Assembly (NCBI RefSeq): GCF_947179515.1
Contig: NC_067495.1
Coordinates: 89,215,861-89,279,860 of the forward strand
Length of the DNA: 64,000 bases
Direction: 5' to 3'
Origin: Apodemus sylvaticus
Lineage: Eukaryota; Chordata; Mammalia; Rodentia; Muridae
A program made the position numbers and the translations under genes. Shown here piece after piece: positions 48,456 through 58,059 of this stretch (the first letter of the stretch is position 1; every line of letters begins with the position of its first letter). The notes beneath the pieces were generated by a model. The model was given only the letters and a program-made list of their open reading frames with translations. It ran no database searches and was not told the DNA's origin.

Positions 48456-48745
48456 GCACCAGGGAGCCAGGAGACTCCACAGCCTTCTGTGCATAGCCTG
48501 ACAGAAGAGAGTGATCTCCAGCAGTGATTTCACTTCTGAGCACAAAGGTGAGATCTCCACCTTCTCTCTGGAGGGGACCAGCTGGGAATACACAGGGCAT
48601 AAGATCATTGGAGCAGCTGGGACTGAAGTCTTCCTGCCACCATTTGCAACAGGGAGCCAGGAAACTCCACAACCTTCTGTGCATAGCCTACCAGGAGAGA
48701 GAGATCTCCCAGCAGTGCTTTCACTTCTGAGCACAGAGGAGTAAG
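48456..48745 (+). promoter_or_regulatory. Tandem 5' UTR promoter monomers
   Basis: The unit starting GCACCAGGGAGCCAGGAGA at 48456 recurs as GCAACAGGGAGCCAGGAAA at 48646, a 190-bp period. The second copy matches for about 100 bp (to GAGCACAGAGGA) at roughly 88% by eye and then passes into the leader. Mouse L1 5' UTRs are built from about 200-bp promoter monomers of this kind; I do not recognise the monomer type. A 200-codon minus frame over this region is a shadow. Confidence 0.8.
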
Positions 48746-48823
48746 GACACAGGCTTATAGGCCCACAGGAAGAACAAACTCCAGCCAGAGACAACAACAC
48801 CAAGTAGCACCAGAGATAACCAG

Positions 48824-49908
48824 ATGGCGAAAGGCAAGTCAAGAACCCTACCAACAGAAACCAAGGCCACATGGCAACATCAGAACCCAGTTCTCCCACC
48901 CCAGCAAGACCCAGATAGCCCAACACATCAGAAAAGCAAGAGTCGGATTTAAGTTCATATCTCATGATGCTCATAGAGGGCTTCAAGAAACACTTAAATA
49001 ACTCCCTTAAAGAAATACAGGGGAACATTGGTTAACAAGTAAAAGTCCTTAAAGAAGAATCACAAACATCCCTTAAAGAATTACAGGAAGACACAAAAAA
49101 TCATGTGAAGGAACTGAAAGAAATCATCCGGGAGCTAAAAGTGGAAATAGAAACAATAAAGAAATCACAAAGTGAGTCATATCTGGAGATAGAAAACCTT
49201 GGAAAGAATTTAGGAGTCATAGATGCAAGCATCAACAACAGAATACAAGAGATAGAAGAAAGAGCTTTAGGTGCTGAAGATACCTGAACTCAACAGTCAA
49301 AGAAAATGCAATATGCATAAAGCTGGTAACCCAAAACACCCAGAAACTCTAGGACACAATGAGAAGACCAAACCTAAGTATTATAGGTATAGACAAGAGT
49401 GAATATTTCCAACTTAAAGGGCCAGGAAATATCTTCAAAAATTATAGAAGAAAACTTCCCTCACCTAGAGAAAGAGATGCCCATGCACATACAAGAAGCC
49501 TTCAGAACTTCAAACAGACTGGACGAGAACAGAAACTCCTCCCAGCACATAATAATCAAAACACCAAATTCACTAAACAAAGAAAGAATATTAAAAGCAG
49601 CAAGGGAAAAGGGCAAGTAACTGATAAAGGCAGACCTATCAGAATTACACCAGACTTCTCACTAGAGACAGTGAAAGCTAGAAGATCCTGGGAAGACCTC
49701 ATACAGACCCTAAGAGAACACAAATGCCAGCCTAGGCTACTATACCCACCAAAACTCTCAGTCATCATAGATGGAGAAAACAAGATATTCCATGATAAAA
49801 ACAAATTTACACAATATCTGTCCACAAATCCAGCCCTACAAAGGATAATAGATGGAAAATGCCAACACAAGGAGGGAAACTACACTCTAGAAAAAGCAAG
49901 AAAGTAAT
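48824..49908 (+). pseudogene. LINE-1 ORF1 relic of the half-LINE
   Basis: ORF1p is the RNA-binding chaperone of L1. ATG at 48824 opens with Met-Ala-Lys-Gly-Lys. The expected N-terminal frame is then lost by a small indel and stops follow, the first TAA at about 48950. A coiled-coil-like stretch with many Glu and Lys is open at 49105-49287. The RNA-recognition and C-terminal domains are readable at 49359-49907: Met-Arg-Arg-Pro-Asn-Leu start, then GRPIRITPDFS, EHKCQPRLLYP and QYLSTNPALQRI motifs. Between about 49400 and 49620 a compensating pair of frameshifts puts part of the domain in another frame. The copy cannot make ORF1p. Confidence 0.85.
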
Positions 49909-50060
49909 CTTCTTCCAACAAATTCAAAAGAAGATACCCACACAAACATAAAAAAGACATCAAAAATAACAGGAAGAAACAATCACTATTCCTTAATATC
50001 TCTTAACAACAATGGACACAAATCTCCAATAAAAATACTTAGACTAACAGAAATATTTCT

Positions 50061-50740
50061 CATGTAAAACTTCAATTTTATCAAAAAATGTTTGTAATTT
50101 CCCTTTTAATTAATTTAGTAATGTTTTTATGTCTGCCATTTTATCTGCTCTATTTTTCATGATAATCTTCAATTTTAATATGTCTTTCTATATATTTCCT
50201 CTATTTTATCAGAAATGTTTTCAATGTAAATCTTTGATTTTATCACAAATGTTTCTAATTCCACCTTCAATTAATTTAGAAAGTTTTTTTTTTCTGTTTT
50301 TGTCAAGACAGGGTTTCTCTGTGTAGCACTGGCTGTCCTGGAACTCACTTTGTAGACCAGACTGGCCTCAGATTCAGAAATCCACCTGCCCTTGCCTCCC
50401 AAGTGCTGGGATTAAAGGTATGCGCCACCACTGCCTGGCCTTATAAAGTTTTTAGATCTTTAGTTTTTTATATGTAAATTTTTCCATGAAGCAGTCAATT
50501 GTAACATGCTTGTCTATAAATTTCTTGAATGTTACCAGAAATATTTTCCATGTAAATCTTCAATTTTATCTGAAAATGTTTAAAATGCCACCTTCAATCA
50601 ACTTAGAATTACCTTTATGCCTATAATTTTATTTGTAAAATTTCCATGATAATTATTAATTTTAACATGTTTTTCTATATATGTCTTCAATTTTATCAGA
50701 AATATTTTCCATGTAAATCTTTAATTTTTTAATAAAGTGG
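50061..50740 (+). repeat. ~162-bp tandem repeats forming the 3' region
   Basis: The word CATGTAAA-C-TT-AATTTTAT recurs at 50061, 50223, 50549 and 50710. Spacing is 162, then 326 (162 plus a 164-bp B1 insertion with its TSD) and 161. Inside each unit a related sub-word (CATGATAATCTTCAATTTTA, e.g. 50159) hints at an older shorter period. The strand is very T-rich. I do not recognise the source. Confidence 0.85.
50289..50441 (-). mobile_element. B1 SINE inside the half-LINE
   Basis: Complete minus-strand B1: poly-T, GACAGGGTTTCTCTGTGTAGC to CCACCACTGCCTGGCC. TSD TAGAAAGTTTTT (50277-50288) and TATAAAGTTTTT (50442-50453), 11/12. It postdates the host element and accounts exactly for the irregular repeat spacing. 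Confidence 0.93.
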
Positions 50741-50803
50741 TTTTACTTCTCTTTTCAATAAAAAAAAGAAAAAGAAAAAAAGAAAAAAAGAGCACATGAT
50801 ATT

Positions 50804-51860
50804 CATGTGTTTAAATGAATGAAGCAGAAAAGCACAGACAGTGCTGGAATGGGATTAGCATCTGCATTTCCCTAAGATGATTCTTTTTCATGCACAGGAT
50901 GTGCTTTCAGAAATACTAGAAGGGCTCCATTACCTTGGACTCAAAAGATACATTTCTAAATTTGGGTCTGGCATAGATCAGTCAAAAATATGAAGACCCA
51001 GGCTTACAAGAAGTGCAAACATCCCAAAATGAAAGGATGGGTAAGATGCAAACTCCCTTAAAAATCACTTGGGTTTCTAAACATTTCTCATGAAGTCTCA
51101 CCTAATCTGTACTATGTGATATGAATTTGTCTCATGCATTATTACATGATGGTTGAGAATAAACTCACAAACTCATACTGCATAGTGAGGGGTGGTGACA
51201 GTTGATGCATATACCTTCTTTGCCTTCATAAACTCCAAGAAAAGCTGTGGAGAGAAACAATCATAACCAAAGAAACAGAGGCATGAAGTGAGAGCTGGTA
51301 TAGGAATTGCTGGAGAGTCTTCAGAGTCAAAGCAAAAAATCAGAGAGATAAAAGCATCAGAATATTGCTGTGCCAAAAGACATTGGTTGTAGAATCTCAT
51401 TCAAACCATAGGTTGTTATGATTTTAACATGCCATTTATGCCTAGAAGCAATAAGATAGTAATGAATAAAATATTATTTACATCTTGAATAAATTTATCA
51501 TTAATGAAGCATGCCATCTGACAATATTAGATTAGACAATATGACATTTTAAAGATTGACGCTGGACAGGAATTTCTGAATTCTATAAAATAGAGTTCTG
51601 AACATACTGATTTTTACTGTGTCCTGAACAAAACAAAAATAAGAAAATGTAAGGAAACATAATTCTGCTAAAATAAAAAAGATGATAAAATACATGTTGT
51701 CATTCTCTTAAACTTCAATTTGTAATTCAGTCAAATAAAGTCTGTTTTTAAGCTATGATTTTTTTAAAAGCTTGTATATGCAGGACTGTGCTGAACAGGG
51801 GAAAACATCATTTACAAATGCTATGTGTGATGTGATACATTTGTTAACATTTAAAAAGTG
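50804..51860. other. Unique AT-rich DNA, nothing recognised
   Basis: About 1 kb without supported features. Confidence 0.45.
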
Positions 51861-51861
51861 C

Positions 51862-52035
51862 AGTAGGATAGATGACTCAGAAGTTAAGAGCAGGTACTGT
51901 TATTTTCATCCTATGTGACTCATAAAACACTTGTAAATCTAGTATCAGGGGTGCTGACATATCAGGCCCCTGTGGAACCTACGTTCATGTGCACATAACC
52001 ACTGACATACATATACATACACACATAATTGAAAC
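51862..52035 (+). mobile_element. B3-type SINE, degraded
   Basis: GGATAGATGACTCAGAAGTTAAGAGCAGGTACTG is the tRNA-like start; GTGCACATAACCACTGACATACATATACATACACACATAA is the 3' end. Confidence 0.7.
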
Positions 52036-52056
52036 AGATCATGTAAAGGTTTTGAG

Positions 52057-52130
52057 GATAATTCCATGGAATTATGCATCTATAAATGGAAAAGATAATT
52101 CCATGAAATATGCATCTATAAATAGAAATG
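52057..52130 (+). repeat. Tandem duplication of a 37-bp unit
   Basis: GATAATTCCATG-AATATGCATCTATAAAT-GAAA occurs twice in a row (52057 and 52094). Confidence 0.9.
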
Positions 52131-52134
52131 TGTA

Positions 52135-52697
52135 TTTGTATATAGCTAATTCTAAAAATGCCAAAAAATTAGATATAGCTACAAGTCAGTGAAAAGAAAA
52201 AAATACTTTGACTTTGAATACATTGAACAACAAATGATTGATTGATTTGTCTTCAGTTTTCTAGAGACAGCTTATAGACAGGGTTTCCTGTTCTTAAACA
52301 ATACAACACTCTAGCTCTGTAGCCTTTCCCTTGACTGCCTGAGACAGATTCTCTGTAGGTTGTACATGAGAGGCCAGTGGAAAATAGTGGGTGATTTGTT
52401 TTTGAAAGACTATTAAATTTCCAGAAAAATACAAGTATTCTAATACAATGTGAAAACAAACAATCACAAACTGTGCAATCTTAGAAACCACATGGAATAC
52501 GGAGAAACATATACAGTGAAAATTTGGGAATAATTTCATTCTTATTTTTCTCTTCTTTAGACTTTTTGCCTTTTCAAAAATACAGAAAAGGATAGGGCAT
52601 AAAGCCATTGTAGTGAAAACCTAAGGGTCCAACATTTAGTCATGTATATGATCCAGAGACTTTTCAAGGTAGAGTCAAAGTGAAATATGTTAATTAA
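52135..52697. other. Unique AT-rich DNA, nothing recognised
   Basis: No supported feature; the 104-codon minus frame at 52294-52608 shows no motif. Confidence 0.45.
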
Positions 52698-52710
52698 AAG
52701 AATGAAGTAG

Positions 52711-52844
52711 ACAGGACGATGGTGGCGCACGCCTTTAATCCCAGCACTTGGGAGGCAGAGGCAAGTGGATATCTGAGTTCAAGGCCAGCCTGGTCTACAG
52801 AGTGAGTTCCAGGACAGCCAGGGCTATACAGAGAAACCCTGTCT

Positions 52845-52894
<50 letters not shown>
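52711..52894 (+). mobile_element. Young B1 SINE with 48-nt poly(A)
   Basis: Nearly consensus mouse B1, including GGATATCTGAGTTCAAGGCC and GAGTGAGTTCCAGGACAGCC. It has an uninterrupted A tail 52847-52894 and a perfect 13-bp TSD AAGAATGAAGTAG (52698-52710 and 52897-52909). Low divergence and an intact tail mark a recent insertion. Confidence 0.97.
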
Positions 52895-52896
<2 letters not shown>

Positions 52897-53189
52897 AAGA
52901 ATGAAGTAGGCAAAAGTCAGTTTCTATCTTGTGCCAAAATAAGGTGGTCTGTTATTTAAAAAGTGCCCAAAATTTGATTAAGAGCTGATTGCCTCAAGCC
53001 TATAGAATTCTAAGTCTCTCCAGGGTAGTTGGCTAACTTGGAAAAAAAACTGGCATAGCTAAAAGGCAGAAAACACTTTACATAAATTTGCTGTTTATTA
53101 TATTTACTATTATATAGTGCTGCAAATTTACATTTCTATTTTTGATCTGAGAAATCAGACCCGTTCATTTTGGGCTTGTCTTTTTTTAA

Positions 53190-53345
53190 GTACTTCTTTC
53201 ATTTTTTTTTCTAAATGCATTTGTATGCCTAGAATTGTTTCTGAGTGTTTTTCTGAATAAATCTTCAATTTTATCAAAAACACTATGTAATCCTCAATTT
53301 TATCATACATATGCTGTATGAAAATCTGCAGTTTTTTCAGATAAT
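53190..53345 (+). repeat. Sequence related to the half-LINE 3' repeats
   Basis: AAATCTTCAATTTTATCAAAAA at 53257 and CCTCAATTTTATCA at 53292 resemble the 162-bp unit in the same orientation. On the minus strand 53358-53155 is one open frame of 67 codons, rich in Lys, Glu, Leu and Ile with coiled-coil character. The relation is by eye only. Confidence 0.4.
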
Positions 53346-53374
53346 ACCTCCACTTCATTTTTCATTTATATTTT

Positions 53375-53660
53375 TTAATATATATATTTTTATTTTCTAT
53401 ATTCTTTGTTTACATTCCAAATGATTTCCCCTTTCCCGGATCCCCCCTCCCCATATGTCCCATAAACCTTCCTCTCTCCACCTATTCTCCAATCACCTCC
53501 CTCCTTTTTCTCTGTCCTTATATTCCCTTCCAATACTAGATCAATCCTTTCCAGGATCAGGACCCTCTCCATACTTCTTCATGGGAGTCATTTGTTATGC
53601 TATTTGTGCCTTGGGTATTCAGAGCTTCTGAGCTAATTAATATCTACTTATCAGAGATTT
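53375..53660 (-). mobile_element. LINE-1 3' end
   Basis: TATATTCTTTGTTTACATTCCAAATGATTTCCCC is the terminal 3' UTR reversed; the pyrimidine-rich UTR and AATATCTACTTATCAGAGA near the ORF2 end follow. Confidence 0.9.
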
Positions 53661-53661
53661 T

Positions 53662-53870
53662 TTTAAATATGTTTATGTGTCTGTGTCTCTATATGTGGAT
53701 GTCTATGAGAGTGTTCATGCCTAGGGAGGATAGAAGAGGGCATTGCTCCTCTGGAGCTGGAATTAAAGAATATTGTCATCTGCCTGTGATGAGTGATGAG
53801 AACAAAATTTGTCTTCTGTGAAAGCTATATGCTCTCTTAACTTGTGAGCAACGTCTACATCACCCCTCAT
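53662..53870 (-). mobile_element. B3-type SINE
   Basis: TATGTTTATGTGTCTGTGTC tail, GAAGAGGGCATTGCTCCTCTGGAGCTGGAATTA, and GTGAGCAACGTCTACATCACC as the remnant of the tRNA-like half. Confidence 0.65.
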
Positions 53871-53874
53871 TCTG

Positions 53875-54449
53875 AGCTTTCAAACATGAATCTTATTCCA
53901 TGGATATGTGCAAAGTTCCAAAACTAAGTAACTACATCTACGCAGTAAATCTAGGTAATAAACATTTTAATTTTGATTGTAGAAACAAATCTTATATGTA
54001 TTAAATTCATAATTCTTTCCATCTAGTGATGTTACAATAAGAAATGTTTGTGCTTGAGAGGTGAGATATATGTAGTGTTTTTCATTGCAGATTATGATTT
54101 GTTTACTGACAAATAGCCTTTCGAATTCAGCTTGTACTTGCCAACATAATTATAGACGAAAAACACTAGTTAGATTTTAGCTCAGACTTCCTCAAACTTA
54201 CAGAATATGCTCAAATCTTTGTATTACAGCCTACCAACAATATTTTTCATGCAAGTAACTTCATTATTTTCCTTAGTGTGAAAGAAATCATATGATATAT
54301 TTTTCATGAAAATATAAAGAGTATATTGGTATTGTGATTATTTAAAATATCATTTTGAAATATTATACAAGCAACTGTACTCAAAACCATACATTTTAAT
54401 AATCAACGAATTATTATGTTTTGAAAATGGCTTTATGGAGATAAAAATT
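53875..54449. other. Unique AT-rich DNA, nothing recognised
   Basis: No supported feature. Confidence 0.45.
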
Positions 54450-55165
54450 CTAAAAGGCATGATTCAATAGATCTTTATTATATTCTGGATTATATAACCA
54501 GTACCCCCAACTAATTGCAGAATATTTTATCCCCCTCCCCAATCTATAACTTTTAGCTGTGGTCCATCAGCCCTCCAATATATTGAGTCACAGGCAACAA
54601 GCAATTAAATTTTCATTTCTATGAATTTATTTTAGTGGAAATTTCATGTAAATAGAATCATACTTATGCAATCTTTTTTATTTACTTCTTCCTTTGTATT
54701 AGGTTTTCAGACTTTATTATGTCATATGTAGCCTATATGAAATGTTTAGCCACAAATTACTTTTACTCTAAAGCTATGTTTCATTCTTTTCACCTGATGA
54801 TAGACAATTTTGTTGCTTTCACTTTTGACTAATATGAATAATGCTGGACCTGATTGTCCATTACAAATATTTGCATGGACATATGAATTCCATTTTCCTG
54901 GTATGTACCTAAGAATAGAATTAATGGATCATATGGAAAACTATATGTAATTTGTGAGGAACTAACAGACTGTTTTCATAGCAGTTGTTCTATTTTACAT
55001 TCCCACCAGCAGTATATGAGAGTTCCAAATTCTTGGTATCCATGTCAACACTTTTTATTTTCCTCTTTCAGTATAGACAGTCTTTGAGTGTGAAATAGCT
55101 CTTTGGATGTTTGATTTGCATTTCCTTACTAATGATGTACAGCATCTTCGCATAGATTTTTTTGT
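54450..55165 (-). mobile_element. Ancient LINE-1 (L1M-like) 3' UTR and ORF2 end
   Basis: Reverse-strand words in order: TATATAACCAGTACCCCCAACTAATTGCAG, TTCATTTCTATGAATTT, GACTAATATGAATAATGCTGGACCTG, GGTATGTACCTAAGAATAGAATTAATGGATCATATGG, TTTTACATTCCCACCAGCAGTATATGAGAG and CATTTCCTTACTAATGATG. It predates the rodent radiation. Confidence 0.85.
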
Positions 55166-55190
55166 ATATATATATATATATATATATATT
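55163..55190 (+). repeat. (TA)n microsatellite
   Basis: Short TA run at the end of the old LINE. The following 55200-55820 shows only a doubtful B1-like scrap near 55440-55495. Confidence 0.9.
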
Positions 55191-55827
55191 CCATTATATA
55201 ATTTGGCATACTTTATAATAGTGATCCCTGTCATTTGGATAATCTGATCCTAAATTTAATAGTCTCATCATAGACAATTTGTAAATCTTTAATTTTGGGG
55301 TGTATGGTTTATAAACATATGTATGTATTAGTATACATATATGCATTCAAAGATATTAGGTGTTCAGCTTTATAATTCTCCCCATCATTATCTTGGGAGC
55401 CAGTACTGCTGTTGCTGAATATAGCACTAGATTTCATCCAGCAAATGCTAGCAATCTCACTGTCTCTCATTCCCAGTGCTTGGGTTACAGGTGTTAGAGG
55501 TTTCAAATATTCTTCGCACTAAAGCAACGAGTGGTAATATATGTCAAGCTCTCTCTTTAGCTCCAAATGCTTTAATATTGATTTTATCTGCCATGTACTT
55601 GAGATTTACCATTCAACAACAGAACTTTTAATTCTTCTTTTGCACTTCTTTTCATATTTCTATTATTTTTGCAAGTCAGCAGATTAAATTCAGGACCATT
55701 AACATGCTAGTGAAAAGCTAGATCCCTCCGCATACACTTTTATTCTGAAGCAGACTAATGGTCTGCATTAGGATTTTGTTTCTTGGGTTTTAGCATACAT
55801 GTGGGGAAAAAAATCTATTGATGAGTA

Positions 55828-56035
55828 GAAGGGATGGCTTATCAGTTAAAAAGACTAACTGGTCTTCAAGAGGATATGAATTTTATTCCCAGCAGCCACA
55901 TGCTGTAGCTTATAGTCATTCATAACTTCAGTTCCAGGGCAGCTGAGTCCCTCTTCTGACACATGTGGTACTATATGTGCCACAGGCATACATGTAGGCA
56001 AAACTTCCATACACATGAAATAAATAACTTAAAAA
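55828..56035 (+). mobile_element. B3-type SINE
   Basis: GAGTAGAAGGGATGGCTTATCAGTTAAAAAGACTAACTGG start, TCCCAGCAGCCACATGCTGTAGC, CAGTTCCAGGGCAGCTGAGTCCCTCTTCTGAC, GGCATACATGTAGGCAAAACTTCCATACACATGAAATAAATAA end. Confidence 0.85.
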
Positions 56036-56344
56036 TATTTCCTAAGCTTTGGTCATGAAAATTTTTCATGAGCATTTTTAAAGTATTTTATAATTATATG
56101 CCTTACATTAAAGTGCTCTAGAATAATAGTTTTACCTATTATTCAGATAAATGATATTAAAAAGACTTTTTGATAATATAATCATGAGATCTTTCCTCTC
56201 CCTTTCCTTCTTTTAAATCATTCTGTACACCCCACCATTCTCAGCTTCAAATCAATAGCCTCTTTTTCCACTAATTGTTATTGCATATAAATATGAATAT
56301 GAATATAGGTAGAGAAAAGTATAAGCATAAGCATGAATATAAAT

Positions 56345-56835
56345 ATATTGTGTAGTCCATATTACTTGTTTGTATGTTTTTAGGGCTGATCATTTGGCAA
56401 TGCACAACCAATCTCAGTATATTCTTCCATGTAGAAATATACCTCTCCTGCTTTACTCAGTTACCTGTTGTTCCTTGTACACATTTGAGGATCCTAAGTT
56501 TGTCCCTATCTAAAAACTCCTTAGTTTATTCCTTATTCAGTTCCGGTTTAGATAGTTGTGTGGGTGAGACATAATTGAAGCTTCTGACAATCTCAGGATT
56601 ACAATCTCAGAGCAAAATTCTTGACTGGCTCTTAAAAATATTTTGCCCCCTGTTCTGCAATGTTCCCTGGACATTGTATATGGGAGCATATTCTAATGCA
56701 TCCTTTTGGACTCAGCTCCACAAATCTTTAAACTCACATATCGTTGTTTTCTGTAGTGGAATCTTTTTGACTACCCTTCCAATTAGCATCCCCAAGTGTT
56801 ATGCTTACTTAGTTTGTCTACTGTACTGATGCTGT
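56345..56835 (-). mobile_element. Lx-type LINE-1 fragment
   Basis: GGGCTGATCATTTGGCAATG, GATAGTTGTGTGGGTGAGAC, GAAGCTTCTGACAATCTCAGGATTACAATCTCA, TTTTGCCCCCTGTTCTGCAATGTTCCCTGGAC and GACTCAGCTCCACAAATC follow the minus-strand Lx order closely. It is the same Lx region as 5930-6250. Confidence 0.8.
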
Positions 56836-56934
56836 TGTGGATTATACATTGTCTTACAGTCTTATAAAATTATATCTGAGCTGCTTTGCAGAAGTAGTTA
56901 TTGAGAAGGGTATTTGAAAGATGATATGATAGTC

Positions 56935-57182
56935 TACCAAAGTGACCCAAAAAAACTCTACTAGAGAACTCCTACAGCTGATAAACAACTTCAGCAAAGT
57001 GGCAGGTTATAAAATCAACTCAAGCAAATCAGTGGCCTTCCTATACTCAAAGGATAAGCAGGCTGAGAAAGAAATTAGGGAAATGACCCCCTTCACAATA
57101 GCCACAAACAGTATAAAGTATCTTGGGGTGATTCTTACCAAACATGTGAAAGATCTGTATGACAAGAACATCAAGACAAACT
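56935..57182 (+). mobile_element. Isolated LINE-1 ORF2 internal fragment
   Basis: 80 codons are open at 56942-57184. They match the L1 reverse transcriptase region after the catalytic motif, with KVAGYKIN, FLYSKD and KYLGVIL motifs in order. It ends abruptly at 57182 with no ORF2 remainder, 3' UTR or tail, and starts equally abruptly. It is relatively well preserved, so loss of both ends by deletion is more likely than slow decay. Confidence 0.9.
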
Positions 57183-57199
57183 GACAGCAAACTAGGCCG

Positions 57200-57480
57200 G
57201 AATTGAATCAGTCATGTTGAGAAGAGTTTGACCCAGAACTACTGAACTGAACTAGCCAGTTAGAGTTCAGAAAGAACAAAAAAGGGGTGAGTTTATTGAG
57301 CAGTAAGTTTCAGAGGCTGAAAACATTCCAGGCCTAGATAAAATTGCAAGGAGGCTAGAAGCTTCGAGGACTAGGCATAATTTATCAGTAAGGAATCTAG
57401 GATAGGCAGTTAAGCCACCAAGATGGCAGTTTCAATGGAGAATAAAAGTTACTTTTACATTTATAAAATATTTCATGTCA
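57200..57480 (-). mobile_element. Possible old ERV LTR
   Basis: On the minus strand GCTCAATAAACTCACCCCTTTTTTGTTC looks like an LTR R region with its AATAAA, preceded by CACCAAGATGG-like complement and pyrimidine-rich DNA. The family is not recognised and no TSD was found. Confidence 0.35.
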
Positions 57481-58000
57481 TGGAACAAGATCTCTAGGCT
57501 ACTAATTTTGGAAAAAGTTTCAACCTCTGGTTTTCTTGTTTTTTCCAAATATTCTTGGAACTTCTACCTTATGGGAAAAGACTCGATGGATAAAGAGGTA
57601 CCAAATACATCCACTTTATTCATGTAGCATTATTCAACAAATAACACAGAGAAATTACAAATGTTGGCAGCGTGAACTTCACAGATGACAAATTAACCCT
57701 TAACTGAGATCTAGAAGAGAGAGATTATTATATTCTTAAATACATTGAATTTTAGAGAAGAAAGTATCTGTTGGGATGAGCCTGGAAGAATTAGAAATAG
57801 AATGAGGTGTAGCTGAAATGTTATAGACTCTTAGCATTATAACCAAGATTTAGTATATTTTGTTTAATAAATAACTCATTTCCTCTATGCTCACGGATAG
57901 ATTTATTGATATGTAAAATACACAGGTATAGATAAATATGGGTCTATGCCTAGCTTAATTTTTGATCCTGAACATGATTGAAGATATACCTATGAGAATA

Positions 58001-58002
<2 letters not shown>
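57481..58002. other. Unique AT-rich DNA, nothing recognised
   Basis: No supported feature. Confidence 0.45.

Positions 58003-58049
<47 letters not shown>
58003..58049 (+). repeat. (TA)n microsatellite between short direct repeats
   Basis: TA run flanked on both sides by copies of TATGAGAATACCT (57991 and about 58047) and followed by a third partial copy near 58068. Confidence 0.92.
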
Positions 58050-58053
<4 letters not shown>

Positions 58054-58059
58054 ATACCT

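Larger units (their letters stand above)
48451..50787 (+). mobile_element. Complete ORF1-only half-LINE (HAL1-type) element
   Basis: A whole insertion bounded by a perfect 16-bp TSD AAGAGCACATGATATT (48435-48450 and 50788-50803). In order it holds L1-type promoter monomers, a leader, a broken ORF1, the inter-ORF region and only the start of ORF2 (ending ACTTAGACTAACAG at about 50050). A 3' region of about 162-bp tandem repeats with an AATAAA near 50731 follows, then an A-rich tail. The left TSD edge (ACTT/AAGAGC) fits an L1 endonuclease site. A later B1 sits in the 3' region. Having both a 5' promoter and a 3' tail but no ORF2 shows a designed-in deletion, not ordinary 5' truncation. Such ORF1-only families (HAL1) are known, and one has been described in the mouse; whether this is that family is not tested here. 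Confidence 0.88.

Noticed and set aside
48426..49028. 200-codon minus frame
   Set aside because: It is antisense to the promoter monomers and ORF1 start of the half-LINE, with repeated peptide blocks that mirror the monomers; shadow frame.
49359..49907. 182-codon frame as an intact, domesticated ORF1 protein
   Set aside because: The N-terminal half is frameshifted and has stops, and part of the RNA-binding domain is in another frame, so it is a pseudogene and not an exapted gene.
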